From assembly GCF_001512285.1 (NCBI RefSeq), contig NZ_LNUV01000006.1:256041-320040 (forward strand): DNA of 64,000 nucleotides. The letters run 5' to 3'. Position numbers and translations under genes: made by a program. Positions 39,554 through 48,782 of the stretch are shown here, piece after piece. The notes under the pieces are model-generated. The model searched no databases. It had not been told where the DNA came from and worked only from the letters and a program-made list of their open reading frames with translations. How positions within the stretch are numbered: position 1 is the stretch's first letter; the number at the start of each line of letters is the position of its first letter. Origin of the DNA: Arthrobacter sp. EpRS71 (lineage in GTDB: Bacteria > Actinomycetota > Actinomycetes > Actinomycetales > Micrococcaceae).

Positions 39554-40390
39554 TCAGCGCCGCTGAGCTCCGCGGCCCAGCTCGGCGCGTAGCCCGTCGA
39601 TGGGGATTGTCCCGCGGTGCAGCTTCCTGGTCAGTTTCGCCAGCCTTTTGAGGTCGGTCAGGAAGGTGCGTACGACGTCGACGCCCGAGTCGGGATCGTC
39701 GGTCCAGTCGAGGGGGACCTCATGAATGCGCAGAGCACAGCGTTCGGCGATGATCAGCAGTTCGGTATCAAAGAACCATGCGTCATCGCCGGTGTGGGGG
39801 AGCAACTTATGGGCGACATCGGCACGTATGGCTTTGAAGCCGCATTCCGCATCGGAGAAGCGTGCCCCGGTGAGCACGCGCAGCAGAACATTGTAGGCGC
39901 GCGCAACGAGGCCGCGGCGGTGGCTGAACCTGCCCTGCGCACCTCTTGCCAGCCGTGTGCCCACGGCGAGGTCCGAGTGGCCGGAGATCAGCGGGGCCAC
40001 AAGAGGTGCCACGGCCGAAAGGTCCAGGGGCAAGTCCAGGTCCACGTAAGCAAGCAGGGGAGAAGGAGAGGAAAGCCACACCCGGCGGAGCGAGTTTCCG
40101 CGGCCCTTGTGATCAAGATGGACCACCTTGATCTCCGGGAGCTCCCTCGCCAGGCGTTCGGCGATCCTCAGGGTGCTGTCCGTGCTGGCGTTGTCCGCCA
40201 CGGTGATCCGGAAAGTGTGCGGAAACGTGTCCATGAGGTGCCCGTGGAGCCCGCGCAGCTGCCCTTCCAGTCGGGTTTCCTGATTGGACACGGGGATGGC
40301 GATGTCCAGGACGGGAGCCAGCGAGCGTGTGTCCACGGGGGAGCGCTGCAGCTGCTGGTGGAGTGCCGGCCGGGGATCTGTAAGCGTCAT
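39554..40390 (-). CDS. Family 2 glycosyltransferase (dolichyl-phosphate-glucosyltransferase-like)
   Basis: 278 residues with no membrane segment. GT-A core: VLDIAIPVSNQETRLEGQLR, TVADNASTDSTLRIAERLAR, LAYVDLDLPLDLSAVAPLV (DxD-type), ARGAQGRFSHRRGLVARAYN, then the C-terminal DAECGFKAIRADVAHKLLPH. Such enzymes transfer sugar to polyprenyl phosphate; the usual GtrA or ArnT-type partner is not adjacent. Confidence 0.85.
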   Translation of the reverse strand: MTLTDPRPALHQQLQRSPVDTRSLAPVLDIAIPVSNQETRLEGQLRGLHGHLMDTFPHTFRITVADNASTDSTLRIAERLARELPEIKVVHLDHKGRGNSLRRVWLSSPSPLLAYVDLDLPLDLSAVAPLVAPLISGHSDLAVGTRLARGAQGRFSHRRGLVARAYNVLLRVLTGARFSDAECGFKAIRADVAHKLLPHTGDDAWFFDTELLIIAERCALRIHEVPLDWTDDPDSGVDVVRTFLTDLKRLAKLTRKLHRGTIPIDGLRAELGRGAQRR

Positions 40391-40445
40391 GCTTCCAGAA
40401 TGGCGCCGCCGAATATGCGGGCTTTAGGCGGAAGCTGTGACCCCA

Positions 40446-40515
40446 CTGTGAACCATGGGCCGCGCCTGTGAAACGGGGGAGCACCTGTGAACCATGGGCC
40501 GCGCCTGTGAAACGG
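40446..40515. repeat. Two 31-bp direct repeats ahead of the GT2 gene
   Basis: Identical 31-bp units at 40446-40476 and 40485-40515, each containing CTGTGAA twice. They lie between the GT2 start and the terminator of the transglycosylase. Possibly small intergenic repeats; no protein motif is obvious. Confidence 0.8.
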
Positions 40516-40516
40516 C

Positions 40517-40584
40517 AAAAGCCGCGCCCGTTCCCGCCATCCGCTCCAGTGGGTACTGGTGCGAACGGCGGCAACGGGCGCGGC
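40517..40584 (-). terminator. Terminator of the transglycosylase gene
   Basis: On the minus strand GCCGCGCCCGTT pairs with AACGGGCGCGGC across a long, internally structured loop, and is followed by TTTTGCC. It starts 17 bp after the transglycosylase stop. Confidence 0.8.
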
Positions 40585-40600
40585 AATGAAGCAGTCTGGC

Positions 40601-41443
40601 TTAGTACCAGTTGTTGGCCAAGTGGAAGCCCAGAGCGGCGGACGGGGATCCGTAGCGCTCCTTGATGTAGTTCAGGCCCCACTTGATCTGGGTCTGGTAG
40701 TTGGTCTGCCAGTCAGCACCAGCTGAGGCCATCTTTCCGGCCGGCAGGGACTGGACGATTCCGTAGGCGCCACTCGAAGCGTTCGTGGCAGTGGTCCTCC
40801 AATTGGATTCCTTCTCCCACAGGGTGTTCAGGGCGGTCATCTCGGCAGCGCTCCAGCCGTAGTTGCCCAGGATGCTCGCGGCGTAGGCCTTGGCAGCAGC
40901 GGGGTCGTCAACAGCTTTCGGGGCGGCAGCAGCAGCGGCAGCTTCCGCGGCGGCGGCGGCAGCAGCGGCGTCGGCGGCTTGCTTGGCAGCAGCGTCAGCG
41001 GCGGCCTTTTCAGCTGCGGCTTGGTCCGCGGCGGCCTTCTCGGCGGCGGCCTGCGCGGCTGCTGCCTGGTCAGCGGCAGCCTTCTCGGCGGCGGCCTTCT
41101 CAGCAGCTGCCTTGTCCGCGGCAGCCCGGTCGGCTGCGCCCTTGGCGGCGGCAGCATCGAGGGAAGCGGAGATTTCGGCTGACTTGTTGGTGCTGACCTG
41201 CGCGGCGGCCTGGGTGCCGGCGACGCGGCTCGCCTCAGGGAGGGTCAGTGCGGCGTTTGCGGCGGTTCCGAGCGATGCAACGCCCAGTGCGGCCGCTACA
41301 ACACCGGCTACAACTGACATGCGGTGGCCGGACTTGCCCTGGCGGGCAGCGTTCTTGAGGACAGCCTGCGACTTGGTCAACGGGGCGTTGTGTTCGTCGC
41401 GGTGACGCGCGGAAGGGCGCGTCTGATCGTTAAATTCAGACAT
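40601..41443 (-). CDS. Secreted transglycosylase (lysozyme-like, Rpf-related)
   Basis: 280 residues from ATG 41443. Cytosolic stub, then a signal/membrane helix (VVAGVVAAALGVASLGTAAN). Next is an alanine-rich linker of EKAAADQAA-type repeats (about residues 100-190), and a C-terminal lysozyme-like domain with LNTLWEKESNWRTTATNASS (catalytic Glu) and GAYGIVQSLPAGKM. It would cleave peptidoglycan glycan strands outside the cell. A c-di-AMP riboswitch controls it. Confidence 0.88.
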   Translation of the reverse strand: MSEFNDQTRPSARHRDEHNAPLTKSQAVLKNAARQGKSGHRMSVVAGVVAAALGVASLGTAANAALTLPEASRVAGTQAAAQVSTNKSAEISASLDAAAAKGAADRAAADKAAAEKAAAEKAAADQAAAAQAAAEKAAADQAAAEKAAADAAAKQAADAAAAAAAAEAAAAAAAPKAVDDPAAAKAYAASILGNYGWSAAEMTALNTLWEKESNWRTTATNASSGAYGIVQSLPAGKMASAGADWQTNYQTQIKWGLNYIKERYGSPSAALGFHLANNWY

Positions 41444-41454
41444 GTGATTACCTC

Positions 41455-41630
41455 TCAGCGCCTGCGGAGTTAGCTGTCGGGTTCGGATGAGGTCATCCGG
41501 CCGCGCATCACGCTGCGGCTTCACCCCAAGGACCGGCAAAATGCCTGGGTCCGGAGACTCTGGGTCCCCCGTCTCTGCCTCGGAGAAAGAACGGACTCCG
41601 GGAAGTGGCAGAGCTCGGCGCATCCCGGAT
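41455..41630 (-). promoter_or_regulatory. c-di-AMP riboswitch (ydaO type)
   Basis: The leader on the minus strand has the conserved blocks in order: CGCCGAGCTCTGCC, GGGGGACCC, GGGGTGAAGCC, CCGAACCCG and CAGCTAACTCCGCAGGCG, ending about 12 nt before the start codon. These match the ydaO/yuaA consensus well. In actinobacteria this class precedes cell-wall hydrolase genes and turns them off when c-di-AMP is high. Confidence 0.92.
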
Positions 41631-41706
41631 GTGGGCCTGCTTGGGGCGACCCACCCTTTCGACGGTACAGGAGGTTTCCCGAGAAGTCACATTTAGGTAA
41701 CAGAGA

Positions 41707-43245
41707 TCACGACGTCGGTGAGTCGCCTTGCAGGCTTGACTGAACTTCTCCTGTGCTCACCGTGGGAAGTCTCAGGGCGAACTCGGTACGCCCCGGCCGG
41801 GAGGTCACTTCCACGGTGCCACCATGGGCGGCAACAATCGAATCCACAATCGAAAGGCCCAGCCCGGAGGTGCCTTCGGAGCCCGATCTTGCAGCGTCAG
41901 CGCGGGCAAACCGGGAGAAAATCCGGCCCTGAAAATCGTCCGGAATGCCCGGTCCGTTGTCCGTCACGGTGACCACGGCGCTGCCGTCGGCGGAGAGCAT
42001 GACGCCCGTGACCACCGTGGTGCCGCGGTCGGTGTGTTTGCGCGCATTGGACAGGAGATTGGCCAGCACCTGGTGCAGTTGTGTTGCATCGCCGCGGACC
42101 GTCACAGGTTCATCGGGGAGCTGGAGTTGCCAGATGTGGTCCGGTGCCATGACTTTTTCGTCACTGACGGTTTCGATCACCAGCTGGGTAAGGTCCACGT
42201 CCTCGACCTTCACGGGCTGGCCCTCGTCCAGCCTGGCCAACAACAGAAGATCCTCCACCAAGGTGGTCATGCGTTCGGATTGGCTTTGGACCCTTGCCAG
42301 TGATTTACGGCCGTCATCGGTGAAAGTCTCGGTCATCCTCAGCAACTCGGTATAGCCACGGATTGCGGTGAGCGGTGTGCGGAGCTCGTGCGATGCATCA
42401 GCGACGAACTGGCGCACCTTGGTTTCGCTTTCCTGCCGTGCCTCCAGTGCGTTGGAGACGTTGTTCAGCATCAGGTTCAAAGCATGGCCAACGCTGCCCA
42501 CTTCCGTTCCGGGATGAGCGGCCGACGCCGGTACGCGCACCGCAAGTGCCACCTCACCGGCGTCGAGGGGTAAGCGTGAAACCTTGGTGGCTACTTCGGA
42601 GAGCTGCTCCAGCGGGCGCATGGTCCGCCGGATAATCACTGTGCCCGCGAGTCCGATCAGCACCAATCCGCCCAACGAAACCAGCACCATGGTCCACACC
42701 AGCGAAGCCTCGGCGCTTTGCTTGTCCGCCAGAGGCAAACCTGTCACGATCACGTCGCCGTTGGTGTCCACTGCCACCAGCCTGTAATCGCCGTTGGACA
42801 GGGACCGATCCACGGGAAGGCTGTCCTTGGGGAGCGACAACAGGACTTGCTCGTCCGCTGCGGAGAGTGAAACGCGGTTGCCTTGGGCGTCGATCAGCCC
42901 AGAACTTCTCACGGTGGATCCATCGATCCTCGCATTGAGCGTTCCCGCCGCCTGGCCGCGCGCCTCCAGCGGGTCAGGCCTTCCGGAGGGGTTCGTAGGA
43001 AAGTTCGACGGCGGCCTGCCGAAGTCATTCGCGCGGCTGGACGCCTGCTCCAATTGCCTGTCGAGCTGCTTGTTAAAAACCATGTCCATGGATGCGTAGC
43101 TGACTATGCCGACAGCTCCACAAATAGCTACCAACAGGGCCATTGCCACCAGGACCAGCCGGGTGCGCAAATGCCAGGTGGACGGGTTGAGCCAGCTGCG
43201 CTGCGGGATTCCTGAGCTTCTGGCCACTCCTGAAAGCGTGCTCAA
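41707..43245 (-). CDS. HAMP-containing sensor histidine kinase (TrcS/TcrY-like)
   Basis: 512 residues. TM1 about 30-51, extracytoplasmic domain to about 180, TM2 about 183-205, HAMP to about 270, HisKA with SHELRTPL (His286), and HATPase with LANLLSNARKHTDRG (N box), DNGPGI (G1), then GTSGLGLSIVDSI (G2). It overlaps nothing and follows the regulator by 3 bp. Signal unknown. Confidence 0.92.
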   Translation of the reverse strand: MSTLSGVARSSGIPQRSWLNPSTWHLRTRLVLVAMALLVAICGAVGIVSYASMDMVFNKQLDRQLEQASSRANDFGRPPSNFPTNPSGRPDPLEARGQAAGTLNARIDGSTVRSSGLIDAQGNRVSLSAADEQVLLSLPKDSLPVDRSLSNGDYRLVAVDTNGDVIVTGLPLADKQSAEASLVWTMVLVSLGGLVLIGLAGTVIIRRTMRPLEQLSEVATKVSRLPLDAGEVALAVRVPASAAHPGTEVGSVGHALNLMLNNVSNALEARQESETKVRQFVADASHELRTPLTAIRGYTELLRMTETFTDDGRKSLARVQSQSERMTTLVEDLLLLARLDEGQPVKVEDVDLTQLVIETVSDEKVMAPDHIWQLQLPDEPVTVRGDATQLHQVLANLLSNARKHTDRGTTVVTGVMLSADGSAVVTVTDNGPGIPDDFQGRIFSRFARADAARSGSEGTSGLGLSIVDSIVAAHGGTVEVTSRPGRTEFALRLPTVSTGEVQSSLQGDSPTS

Positions 43246-43248
43246 CGC

Positions 43249-43989
43249 CTAGTCCGCTGGCTTGATGACGTATCCGGCGCCACGAATGGTGTGGATCATG
43301 GGCGGATGGTTGGCTTCGATCTTCTTGCGCAGGTAGGAGATGTAGAGCTCCACAATGTTGGCCTGGCCACCGAAGTCGTAGTCCCACACGCGGTCAAGGA
43401 TCTGGGCTTTGCTGACCACCCGTTTGGGGTTCTCCATGAGGTAGCGCAAAAGCTCAAACTGCGTGGCAGTGAGCGGGATGTCCTCGCCGGCCCGGGTGAC
43501 TTCGCGGGTGTCCACGTTCAAGGTGAGATCACCCACCACCAGCTCGGCAGTGTCCATGGCGGCCACCCCGGAACGCTGGACCAGGCGATGGAGGCGAAGG
43601 AGGACTTCTTCCATGCTGAACGGTTTGGTGACGTAATCGTCACCACCGGCGGCGAGTCCAACGATCCGGTCCTGCACGGCATCCTTGGCCGTGAGGAACA
43701 GTGCCGGAACTTCCGGGGCGAAGGTGCGGATGCGGTTGAGGACCTCCACGCCGTCGAAGCCCGGGAGCATGACGTCCAGGACCAGCACGTCAGGGCGGAA
43801 GTCCTTTGCAAGCTTCACCGCCTCGGGTCCGTCGCCAGCCACGGCCACGGACCACCCCGCCATCCGCAGGCCCATGCTCATGAGCTCGGCGAGGCTTGGT
43901 TCGTCGTCCACCACCAGGGCGCGGATCGGGGAGCCGTCCGGGTGGGACAGCTGGGGGAGGTTGTTGGTCATGGAGTGCGAGGAGGCCAT
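43249..43989 (-). CDS. OmpR-family response regulator (TrcR/TcrA-like)
   Basis: 246 residues. Receiver domain with acidic pocket VVDDE (28-30) and phosphoacceptor Asp72 in LVLDVMLPG, Thr/Lys switch FLTAKDAV. The C-terminal winged helix includes LTATQFELLRYLMENPKRVV and WDYDFGGQANIVELYISYLR. First gene of the pair, controls the kinase operon and probably its own promoter. Confidence 0.93.
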   Translation of the reverse strand: MASSHSMTNNLPQLSHPDGSPIRALVVDDEPSLAELMSMGLRMAGWSVAVAGDGPEAVKLAKDFRPDVLVLDVMLPGFDGVEVLNRIRTFAPEVPALFLTAKDAVQDRIVGLAAGGDDYVTKPFSMEEVLLRLHRLVQRSGVAAMDTAELVVGDLTLNVDTREVTRAGEDIPLTATQFELLRYLMENPKRVVSKAQILDRVWDYDFGGQANIVELYISYLRKKIEANHPPMIHTIRGAGYVIKPAD

Positions 43990-44660
43990 GGGACAACTCT
44001 CCGTTCTGCTGGTTAGCCAGCGCTTTGCCGGTCCTGTGAGGACGCTGTGAAGTCAACACTAGCGAGGAGGGAGAAACAGGACACCCCTTCCGGGGCTGAA
44101 CCTGAGGCGCCTCGGCGTCAGTTTCTACAGCTTGTAGCAGATTTTTCAGGAAAATTTGTTGGCGGAGGCTTTCCGCGATTGGACAGCAAATGTTTCAGAT
44201 CGTGAGATTCCGCTGCGCGGCGCTTCCCGGGAAGGACGGTGCACATCATGCCCGATCTGCCGAATAATATTCACTTGAAGGCGAATATTTCTCGTTGCGA
44301 CCGAATGAAATGCCATTCATTTATACCCACGGCTGAATTGTGATTTGCGGCACAATAGACCTCTGTGTCTCAAAATGTGGACGGTTCGGCGCTTTGTTAC
44401 TTGCGTGTTGCCATTGTTACGTTGCACACTTCCAATGTGAACAAGAACTCAACAGCACCTGCAGCCGCAGCAACCTGGCCCAGCACACCCGCTGGCCATG
44501 ATGACCGCTGTTGTCGAATGCAAGCCTAACTTTCCACCCCAAGAAGTTTCAGGCATTCGCCCCCTAGCCCAGCGTTGGGCGCCCCTCCCCAAACTCATTG
44601 CGGGGACAACCAGCATTCGAAGCCGCGATGACGGCTATTCACTTTTGAGGTAAGCACTCC
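43990..44660. other. Long A/T-richer intergenic region
   Basis: No convincing gene. It holds the promoters of the leftward two-component operon and the rightward winged-helix gene. The A/T-rich core (44130-44350) contrasts with surrounding GC. A 30-codon frame from GTG 44437 to TAA 44529 lacks a Shine-Dalgarno. No recognised riboswitch. Confidence 0.6.
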
Positions 44661-45527
44661 ATGTCAGTTGCATCTGGATACGTCCACATCTCCGTCCGTA
44701 ACGCCAATAAGGCCGCATCGAACGCAGGGCTTCGCCCCGGCTTCGGTAACCGCCCCGGATACTCTCCGGCGCCGCAAGGGGCCGGTCAGCAGGCTCCCGG
44801 TTACGTACCGCAGGGCTACAACCCCAACTCCTATGGCCAGTTGCGCGCTGTCCCCACGGCAGAGCCGGCACCCATGACCGCGCCCACTCCCGTGATTGCG
44901 CAGTCGGATAAACTCCGCCCCGTTGCCAACGACAACGTGGCCCGCGGATTCGTCCTCTACATGGGTATTGACGAAGACACCGCAGCCGCCGCAGGAACGT
45001 CCATCGCCAAGCTCGCCCAGGAAATCCGGGCCTACGCTCAGTCCCTCGTGACCGGCGCGGAGAGCTACGCCGCCGTCGCAGTTGCCCCCGCCGGGGCACC
45101 CGGCTCAGCACTCGACGTCGTGCGTTCCACCTTCGGCGACCCCACCGTCGCCGCACGCCAGCGCACCGAAGCTGCCCGCCCCGCGCCCCAGCAGGAATCC
45201 CGCCCCTCCGGTGTGCTGATTGACCTCGCACGCCGCGAAGTGCACCTGGACGGCGAATCCCTGAACCTGACGTTCAAGGAATTCGAACTCCTCAACTACC
45301 TCGTGGAAAACGGCACCCGCACCGTGGGCCGCGATGAACTGCTTGAAGGCCTGTGGCGCAACGCCGAAGAGGTACCCAACGAGCGCACCATTGACGTCCA
45401 CATCCGCCGCCTCCGCTCCAAGCTCGGCCGCCTCGCCAACACCGTCCGCACGGTCCGCGGCCAAGGCTACCGTTTCTACGAGCACCCCGAAGTTATCGTT
45501 TGGGCCGCTCCGGAATACTCGATCTAA
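44661..45527 (+). CDS. Orphan winged-helix transcription regulator
   Basis: 288 residues. No receiver domain: the N-terminal ~170 residues hold a Gly/Pro/Gln-rich segment (RPGYSPAPQGAGQQAPG) and a helical region with FVLYMGIDEDTAAAAGTSIA. The C-terminal OmpR/PhoB winged helix is clear: LIDLARREVHLDGESLNLTF, VGRDELLEGLWRNAEEVPNE, IDVHIRRLRSKLG, VRTVRGQGYRF. It probably binds DNA without phosphorelay. Confidence 0.85.
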   Translation: MSVASGYVHISVRNANKAASNAGLRPGFGNRPGYSPAPQGAGQQAPGYVPQGYNPNSYGQLRAVPTAEPAPMTAPTPVIAQSDKLRPVANDNVARGFVLYMGIDEDTAAAAGTSIAKLAQEIRAYAQSLVTGAESYAAVAVAPAGAPGSALDVVRSTFGDPTVAARQRTEAARPAPQQESRPSGVLIDLARREVHLDGESLNLTFKEFELLNYLVENGTRTVGRDELLEGLWRNAEEVPNERTIDVHIRRLRSKLGRLANTVRTVRGQGYRFYEHPEVIVWAAPEYSI

Positions 45528-45541
45528 GCATCACGCAGCTG

Positions 45542-45573
45542 AAAGCGCCTGTCCGGTAAGGGCGGGCGCTTTC
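45542..45573 (+). terminator. Terminator of the winged-helix gene
   Basis: AAAGCGCC pairs with GGGCGCTTT (one unpaired G) around a 13-nt loop, 15 bp after the stop. The T-run is short. The rest of 45574-45797 contains imperfect GC-rich inverted repeats but no gene. Confidence 0.6.
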
Positions 45574-45797
45574 GCTGTCGCGGGGGTGATCCAGTGTTGC
45601 TGTAACTCTCGCGGGACGACTCCTTTGCGTCTGCGCGCCAGGGGTTTGCGTGCCCCCGCCACCCACTTTGGCCGCGAAATGCCCTCAACGCGCCCGCTGC
45701 ACGGCGTGTCCACGGGTGGTGGGCGTTCAAAGTTGGTGGTGGCGGCCCGGCGGGGCGTGGGGAAGCCCCGGCAGCCCGCGGCGGATAGGGTTGGGTT

Positions 45798-46322
45798 ATG
45801 AGTGACCATCACATTAAGCGCCTGGTGATCATGCGGCATGCCAAGGCTGATTGGCCCACGGGTGTGCCTGATCATGAGCGTCCCTTGGAGGAGCGCGGGC
45901 ACCGGGAGGCTCCCCTGGCCGGTAAATGGTTGCTCCAGAATGGTGTGGTGCCTGACTTCATTCTGTGCTCGTCAGCATTGAGAACCCGCCAGACCTGCAC
46001 GTGGGTGTGCGACGAGTTGGGCGACAAAGCCCCCACCCCCAAACTTGAGGGCGGCCTGTACTCTGCTTCTGCCAACCGCATGTTGACCGTCATCAACCAT
46101 GTTCCGGACACCGTGACCACGCTGATGGTTATTTCGCATATGCCGGGCGTCCAGGATCTTGCCATGCACCTGGCCTCCCGCGACTCTGACCACGATGCCT
46201 ACATGGATGCCGCAACCAGGTACCCAACGAGTGCGTTGACGGTCCTGGAAACGGAAAAGTCGTGGGCTGAGCTGGACGGGCAGGACGCCCGGCTGACGCA
46301 CTTCACGGTTCCCCGCACCTAG
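45798..46322 (+). CDS. SixA-type histidine phosphatase
   Basis: 174 residues. RHG motif region KRLVIMRHAKADWP with His13, conserved Arg in CSSALRTRQTCTWV, and a second His in VISHMPGVQDLA. Members of this branch dephosphorylate phosphohistidine or small phosphoesters. The true substrate is not known. Confidence 0.88.
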   Translation: MSDHHIKRLVIMRHAKADWPTGVPDHERPLEERGHREAPLAGKWLLQNGVVPDFILCSSALRTRQTCTWVCDELGDKAPTPKLEGGLYSASANRMLTVINHVPDTVTTLMVISHMPGVQDLAMHLASRDSDHDAYMDAATRYPTSALTVLETEKSWAELDGQDARLTHFTVPRT

Positions 46323-46366
46323 GTTCTGCGCCCGGCCGCGAACGCAGCTCCCGCGAAGGCAGCTCG

Positions 46367-46693
46367 CTAGTGCGAGGTTTCAGGGTCTCCGTAGGCCAGC
46401 TGCGGCATGCACATGCAGCGGATCTCGAACACCGGCAGGCCTGCGGCTTCTTCGCCGTGCCCGGTGGCGATGAGGTATTCGCCGTCGAACATGTACACCG
46501 GCAATTGTGGTGCCAGGTATTCGTTGTAGCGGCTGGGATAAACCCACTGGCCACGGATGTCGAACGCCGGAAGTGCGTAGGGGTCCCGCCGGTTATGGGC
46601 GCTCGGATAGAGTCCGTCGTCGATCATGACGTAGCTCACCAGACCATAGGTGTGATGGTGGTTCATGTCCGTGGGAAAGAGGATTGCTTCCAC
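46367..46693 (-). CDS. Small hypothetical protein, iron-boxed
   Basis: 108 residues, MEAILFPTDMNHHHTYGLVS, ending PVFEIRCMCMPQLAYGDPET. Several aromatic and His residues and a CMC motif near the C-terminus are notable. An IdeR/DmdR-type box lies about 60 bp upstream of the start, so it is probably iron-repressed. No family recognised; a siderophore or iron-sparing role is only an idea. Confidence 0.7.
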   Translation of the reverse strand: MEAILFPTDMNHHHTYGLVSYVMIDDGLYPSAHNRRDPYALPAFDIRGQWVYPSRYNEYLAPQLPVYMFDGEYLIATGHGEEAAGLPVFEIRCMCMPQLAYGDPETSH

Positions 46694-46751
46694 AGTGCGG
46701 GCCCCTTCGAGGAGTCGACGGCCGCGCTCCGGGCTGGCGCGGCGGCTAGGT

Positions 46752-46770
46752 AAGGTTAGCCTAAGCTAAC
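46752..46770 (-). promoter_or_regulatory. Iron box (IdeR/DmdR-type operator)
   Basis: TAAGGTTAGCCTAAGCTAA on the plus strand. Read on the minus strand, 17 of 19 bases match the IdeR consensus TTAGGTTAGGCTAACCTAA. It sits upstream of the small hypothetical gene starting at 46693, where it would cover the promoter. Confidence 0.8.
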
Positions 46771-46819
46771 AGATGGCCGGCCGTCGAATGTTCCACCGTG
46801 TGACGTTGATCGCCCTTGG

Positions 46820-47737
46820 TTATCCCTGGGGCAGGGGCAACTCTCCTGCCACCTCGCGCAGCATTCGAACGGCGATCCGGATATTGGGGCTGGCGGTCAT
46901 GGTCTTCCGATACACCACGCCTACGGAGCGTTGCTGGGCGGGGTTGATCACCGGAATGGCAACCACTCCATCGGGAAGTGGGGGCCTGCCGAGTCGTGGA
47001 ACCAGTGCCACCGCCACGCCTTGCTCCACCATGGCCACATGGGTGGAGAAGTCGGGATCGTAAATGCGGATGTCGGGGACTTTGCCAAGCCCTGCAAAGA
47101 TCTGCAGCAAAGCCTCGTTGCAGATGGCACCCGCCGGGGTGCTGATCCAGGTCTCGTGGAGTAAATCTTCACGCTCGACGGCGGCGCTTCCGGACAGCGC
47201 GTGGGTGCTGTTGACGAGGACATCGGCTTGGTCGATGCAAAGGTCCTCAAGGACCAGGTTCTCCGGGATCACCAGGGGTACCGAGTTCCAGTTATGGACT
47301 ACCGCGAGCTCCGCTTCGCCGGAGGCAACTCTTTGCACTGCCTCGCGGGGATCCTCGGCCAGTACGGTGATATCCAGAGTGGAGTGAGCGGCCGCCATGC
47401 GCCCCAGCATCGGCCCCACCAGACCTCGGCAGGCTGTGGAAAAAGCAACGAGCCTCAGCAGTCCGGAAGGTTTCGCGGGATCGGCCAGCAACGTGGCCTG
47501 GAGTTCTTCGAGCTCGCCCATGATCCGCCTGCCGTAGCCCGCCAACGCCAGGCCGCGCTCCGTGAGGAGCACGCCCCGGCCGTTGCGTTCCAGGACGGTC
47601 ACGCCGGTTTGCTTCTCGAGTTTCTTGATCTGCTGCGACACCGCGGATGGGCTGAAACCCATGACGTCCGAGGCCGCAACGACCGAGCCGTGCTGCTCAA
47701 CGGCCACGAGGGCCCGTAATGCCGAGATATCGATCAT
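46820..47737 (-). CDS. LysR-family transcriptional regulator
   Basis: 305 residues. N-terminal winged HTH: MIDISALRALVAVEQHGSVV, AASDVMGFSPSAVSQQIKKL. C-terminal periplasmic-binding-like effector domain. Divergent from the EamA transporter gene, so it likely controls that gene and itself. Confidence 0.93.
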   Translation of the reverse strand: MIDISALRALVAVEQHGSVVAASDVMGFSPSAVSQQIKKLEKQTGVTVLERNGRGVLLTERGLALAGYGRRIMGELEELQATLLADPAKPSGLLRLVAFSTACRGLVGPMLGRMAAAHSTLDITVLAEDPREAVQRVASGEAELAVVHNWNSVPLVIPENLVLEDLCIDQADVLVNSTHALSGSAAVEREDLLHETWISTPAGAICNEALLQIFAGLGKVPDIRIYDPDFSTHVAMVEQGVAVALVPRLGRPPLPDGVVAIPVINPAQQRSVGVVYRKTMTASPNIRIAVRMLREVAGELPLPQG

Positions 47738-47809
47738 GAAGCAAATCTACGCTGTTCCATGTTGAATTCAACGCTGGTGCTTCAACCAAATCCGGGCCAG
47801 AGTGTACTT

Positions 47810-48724
47810 GTGAACCTTCGCCACTCCGCCCTTGCTCTTGCAGTCGCTGTCCTGTGGGGCATCAACTTCGTCGCCATTGACCTCGGCCTGCACACCAACG
47901 GCAGGGAAGTCCCGCCGCTGCTCTTCGTCGCCATGCGCTTCCTGCTGGTGGTGTTTCCCTTCATCCTGTTCATCCGCAAACCCGAGGTGGGCTGGAAGGC
48001 GATTATCGGCGTCGGGCTCTTCATGAGTGCCGGCCAATTCGGTCTCCTGTATTTGGGCATGGCCCTCGGGATGCCTGCGGGATTGGCATCGTTGGTCCTG
48101 CAGGCGCAGGTTCTGTTCACCATTGTGATTGCAGCGAGAGTCCTCGGTGAACGGCCGAGCCGCCGCCAAATGGCCGGGGTGGTGCTGGGCGTTGCCGGCC
48201 TGGCAGTGGTGGCGTTGGGTCGCAGTGCCGTGGCCCCTGTTCTTCCGCTCATGATCGTCCTGGCCGCAGCGTTGTCCTGGGCGGTAGGCAATGTGGTGGC
48301 CCGGCACTCCAAAGCCGCCTCCGGCCTGGGCCTGGTGGTGTGGTCCGGTGCGGTGGTTCCGGTCCCGTTGGCAGGTTTGTCGCTGATGGTGGACGGGCCG
48401 GACACCGTGTGGGCCACCCTCAGCGACCTGCAGCCGGCCACCATCCTGAGCGCCATCTACACGGCCGTGTTCGCGTCCCTGATTGGCTACGGCATCTGGA
48501 ACCGGCTGTTGTCGCTGTACCCGAGTTCCGACGTCGTGCCCTTCACGCTCCTGGTCCCGGTGGTGGGGATGACGGCGGCCTGGCTGGTCCTTAACGAGAT
48601 TCCCACGCTGACTGAAATTCTTGGCGGACTGATCCTGCTCTTGGGAGTTGCCACCGCAGTGCTCGGGGCCGGACGCACAGTCCGTCCCCAAACTCCCGTT
48701 GTGAGGCCCGCTCTGCGCCTCTAA
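47810..48724 (+). CDS. EamA-family (DMT) transporter
   Basis: 304 residues from GTG 47810, chosen over ATG 47759, which leaves only 21 bp to the LysR start. About ten hydrophobic helices in two EamA repeats (HSALALAVAVLWGINFVAID at the start, LILLLGVATAVLGAGRTV at the end). Probable amino acid or metabolite exporter. Divergent LysR suggests substrate-induced control. Confidence 0.88.
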   Translation: MNLRHSALALAVAVLWGINFVAIDLGLHTNGREVPPLLFVAMRFLLVVFPFILFIRKPEVGWKAIIGVGLFMSAGQFGLLYLGMALGMPAGLASLVLQAQVLFTIVIAARVLGERPSRRQMAGVVLGVAGLAVVALGRSAVAPVLPLMIVLAAALSWAVGNVVARHSKAASGLGLVVWSGAVVPVPLAGLSLMVDGPDTVWATLSDLQPATILSAIYTAVFASLIGYGIWNRLLSLYPSSDVVPFTLLVPVVGMTAAWLVLNEIPTLTEILGGLILLLGVATAVLGAGRTVRPQTPVVRPALRL

Positions 48725-48782
48725 ATCCCCCAAAAGCACGCAGAGCAGGCCCCACAACGCGGATCCGGCAAGGCCAAGAGAG

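Noticed and set aside
44437..44529. 30-residue leader-like ORF upstream of the winged-helix gene
   Set aside because: Starts with GTG, no Shine-Dalgarno and no regulatory codon run; not enough to call a gene.
47768..48757. Antisense 329-codon frame opposite the EamA transporter
   Set aside because: Very His/Gln/Asp-rich composition typical of antisense to a membrane protein.
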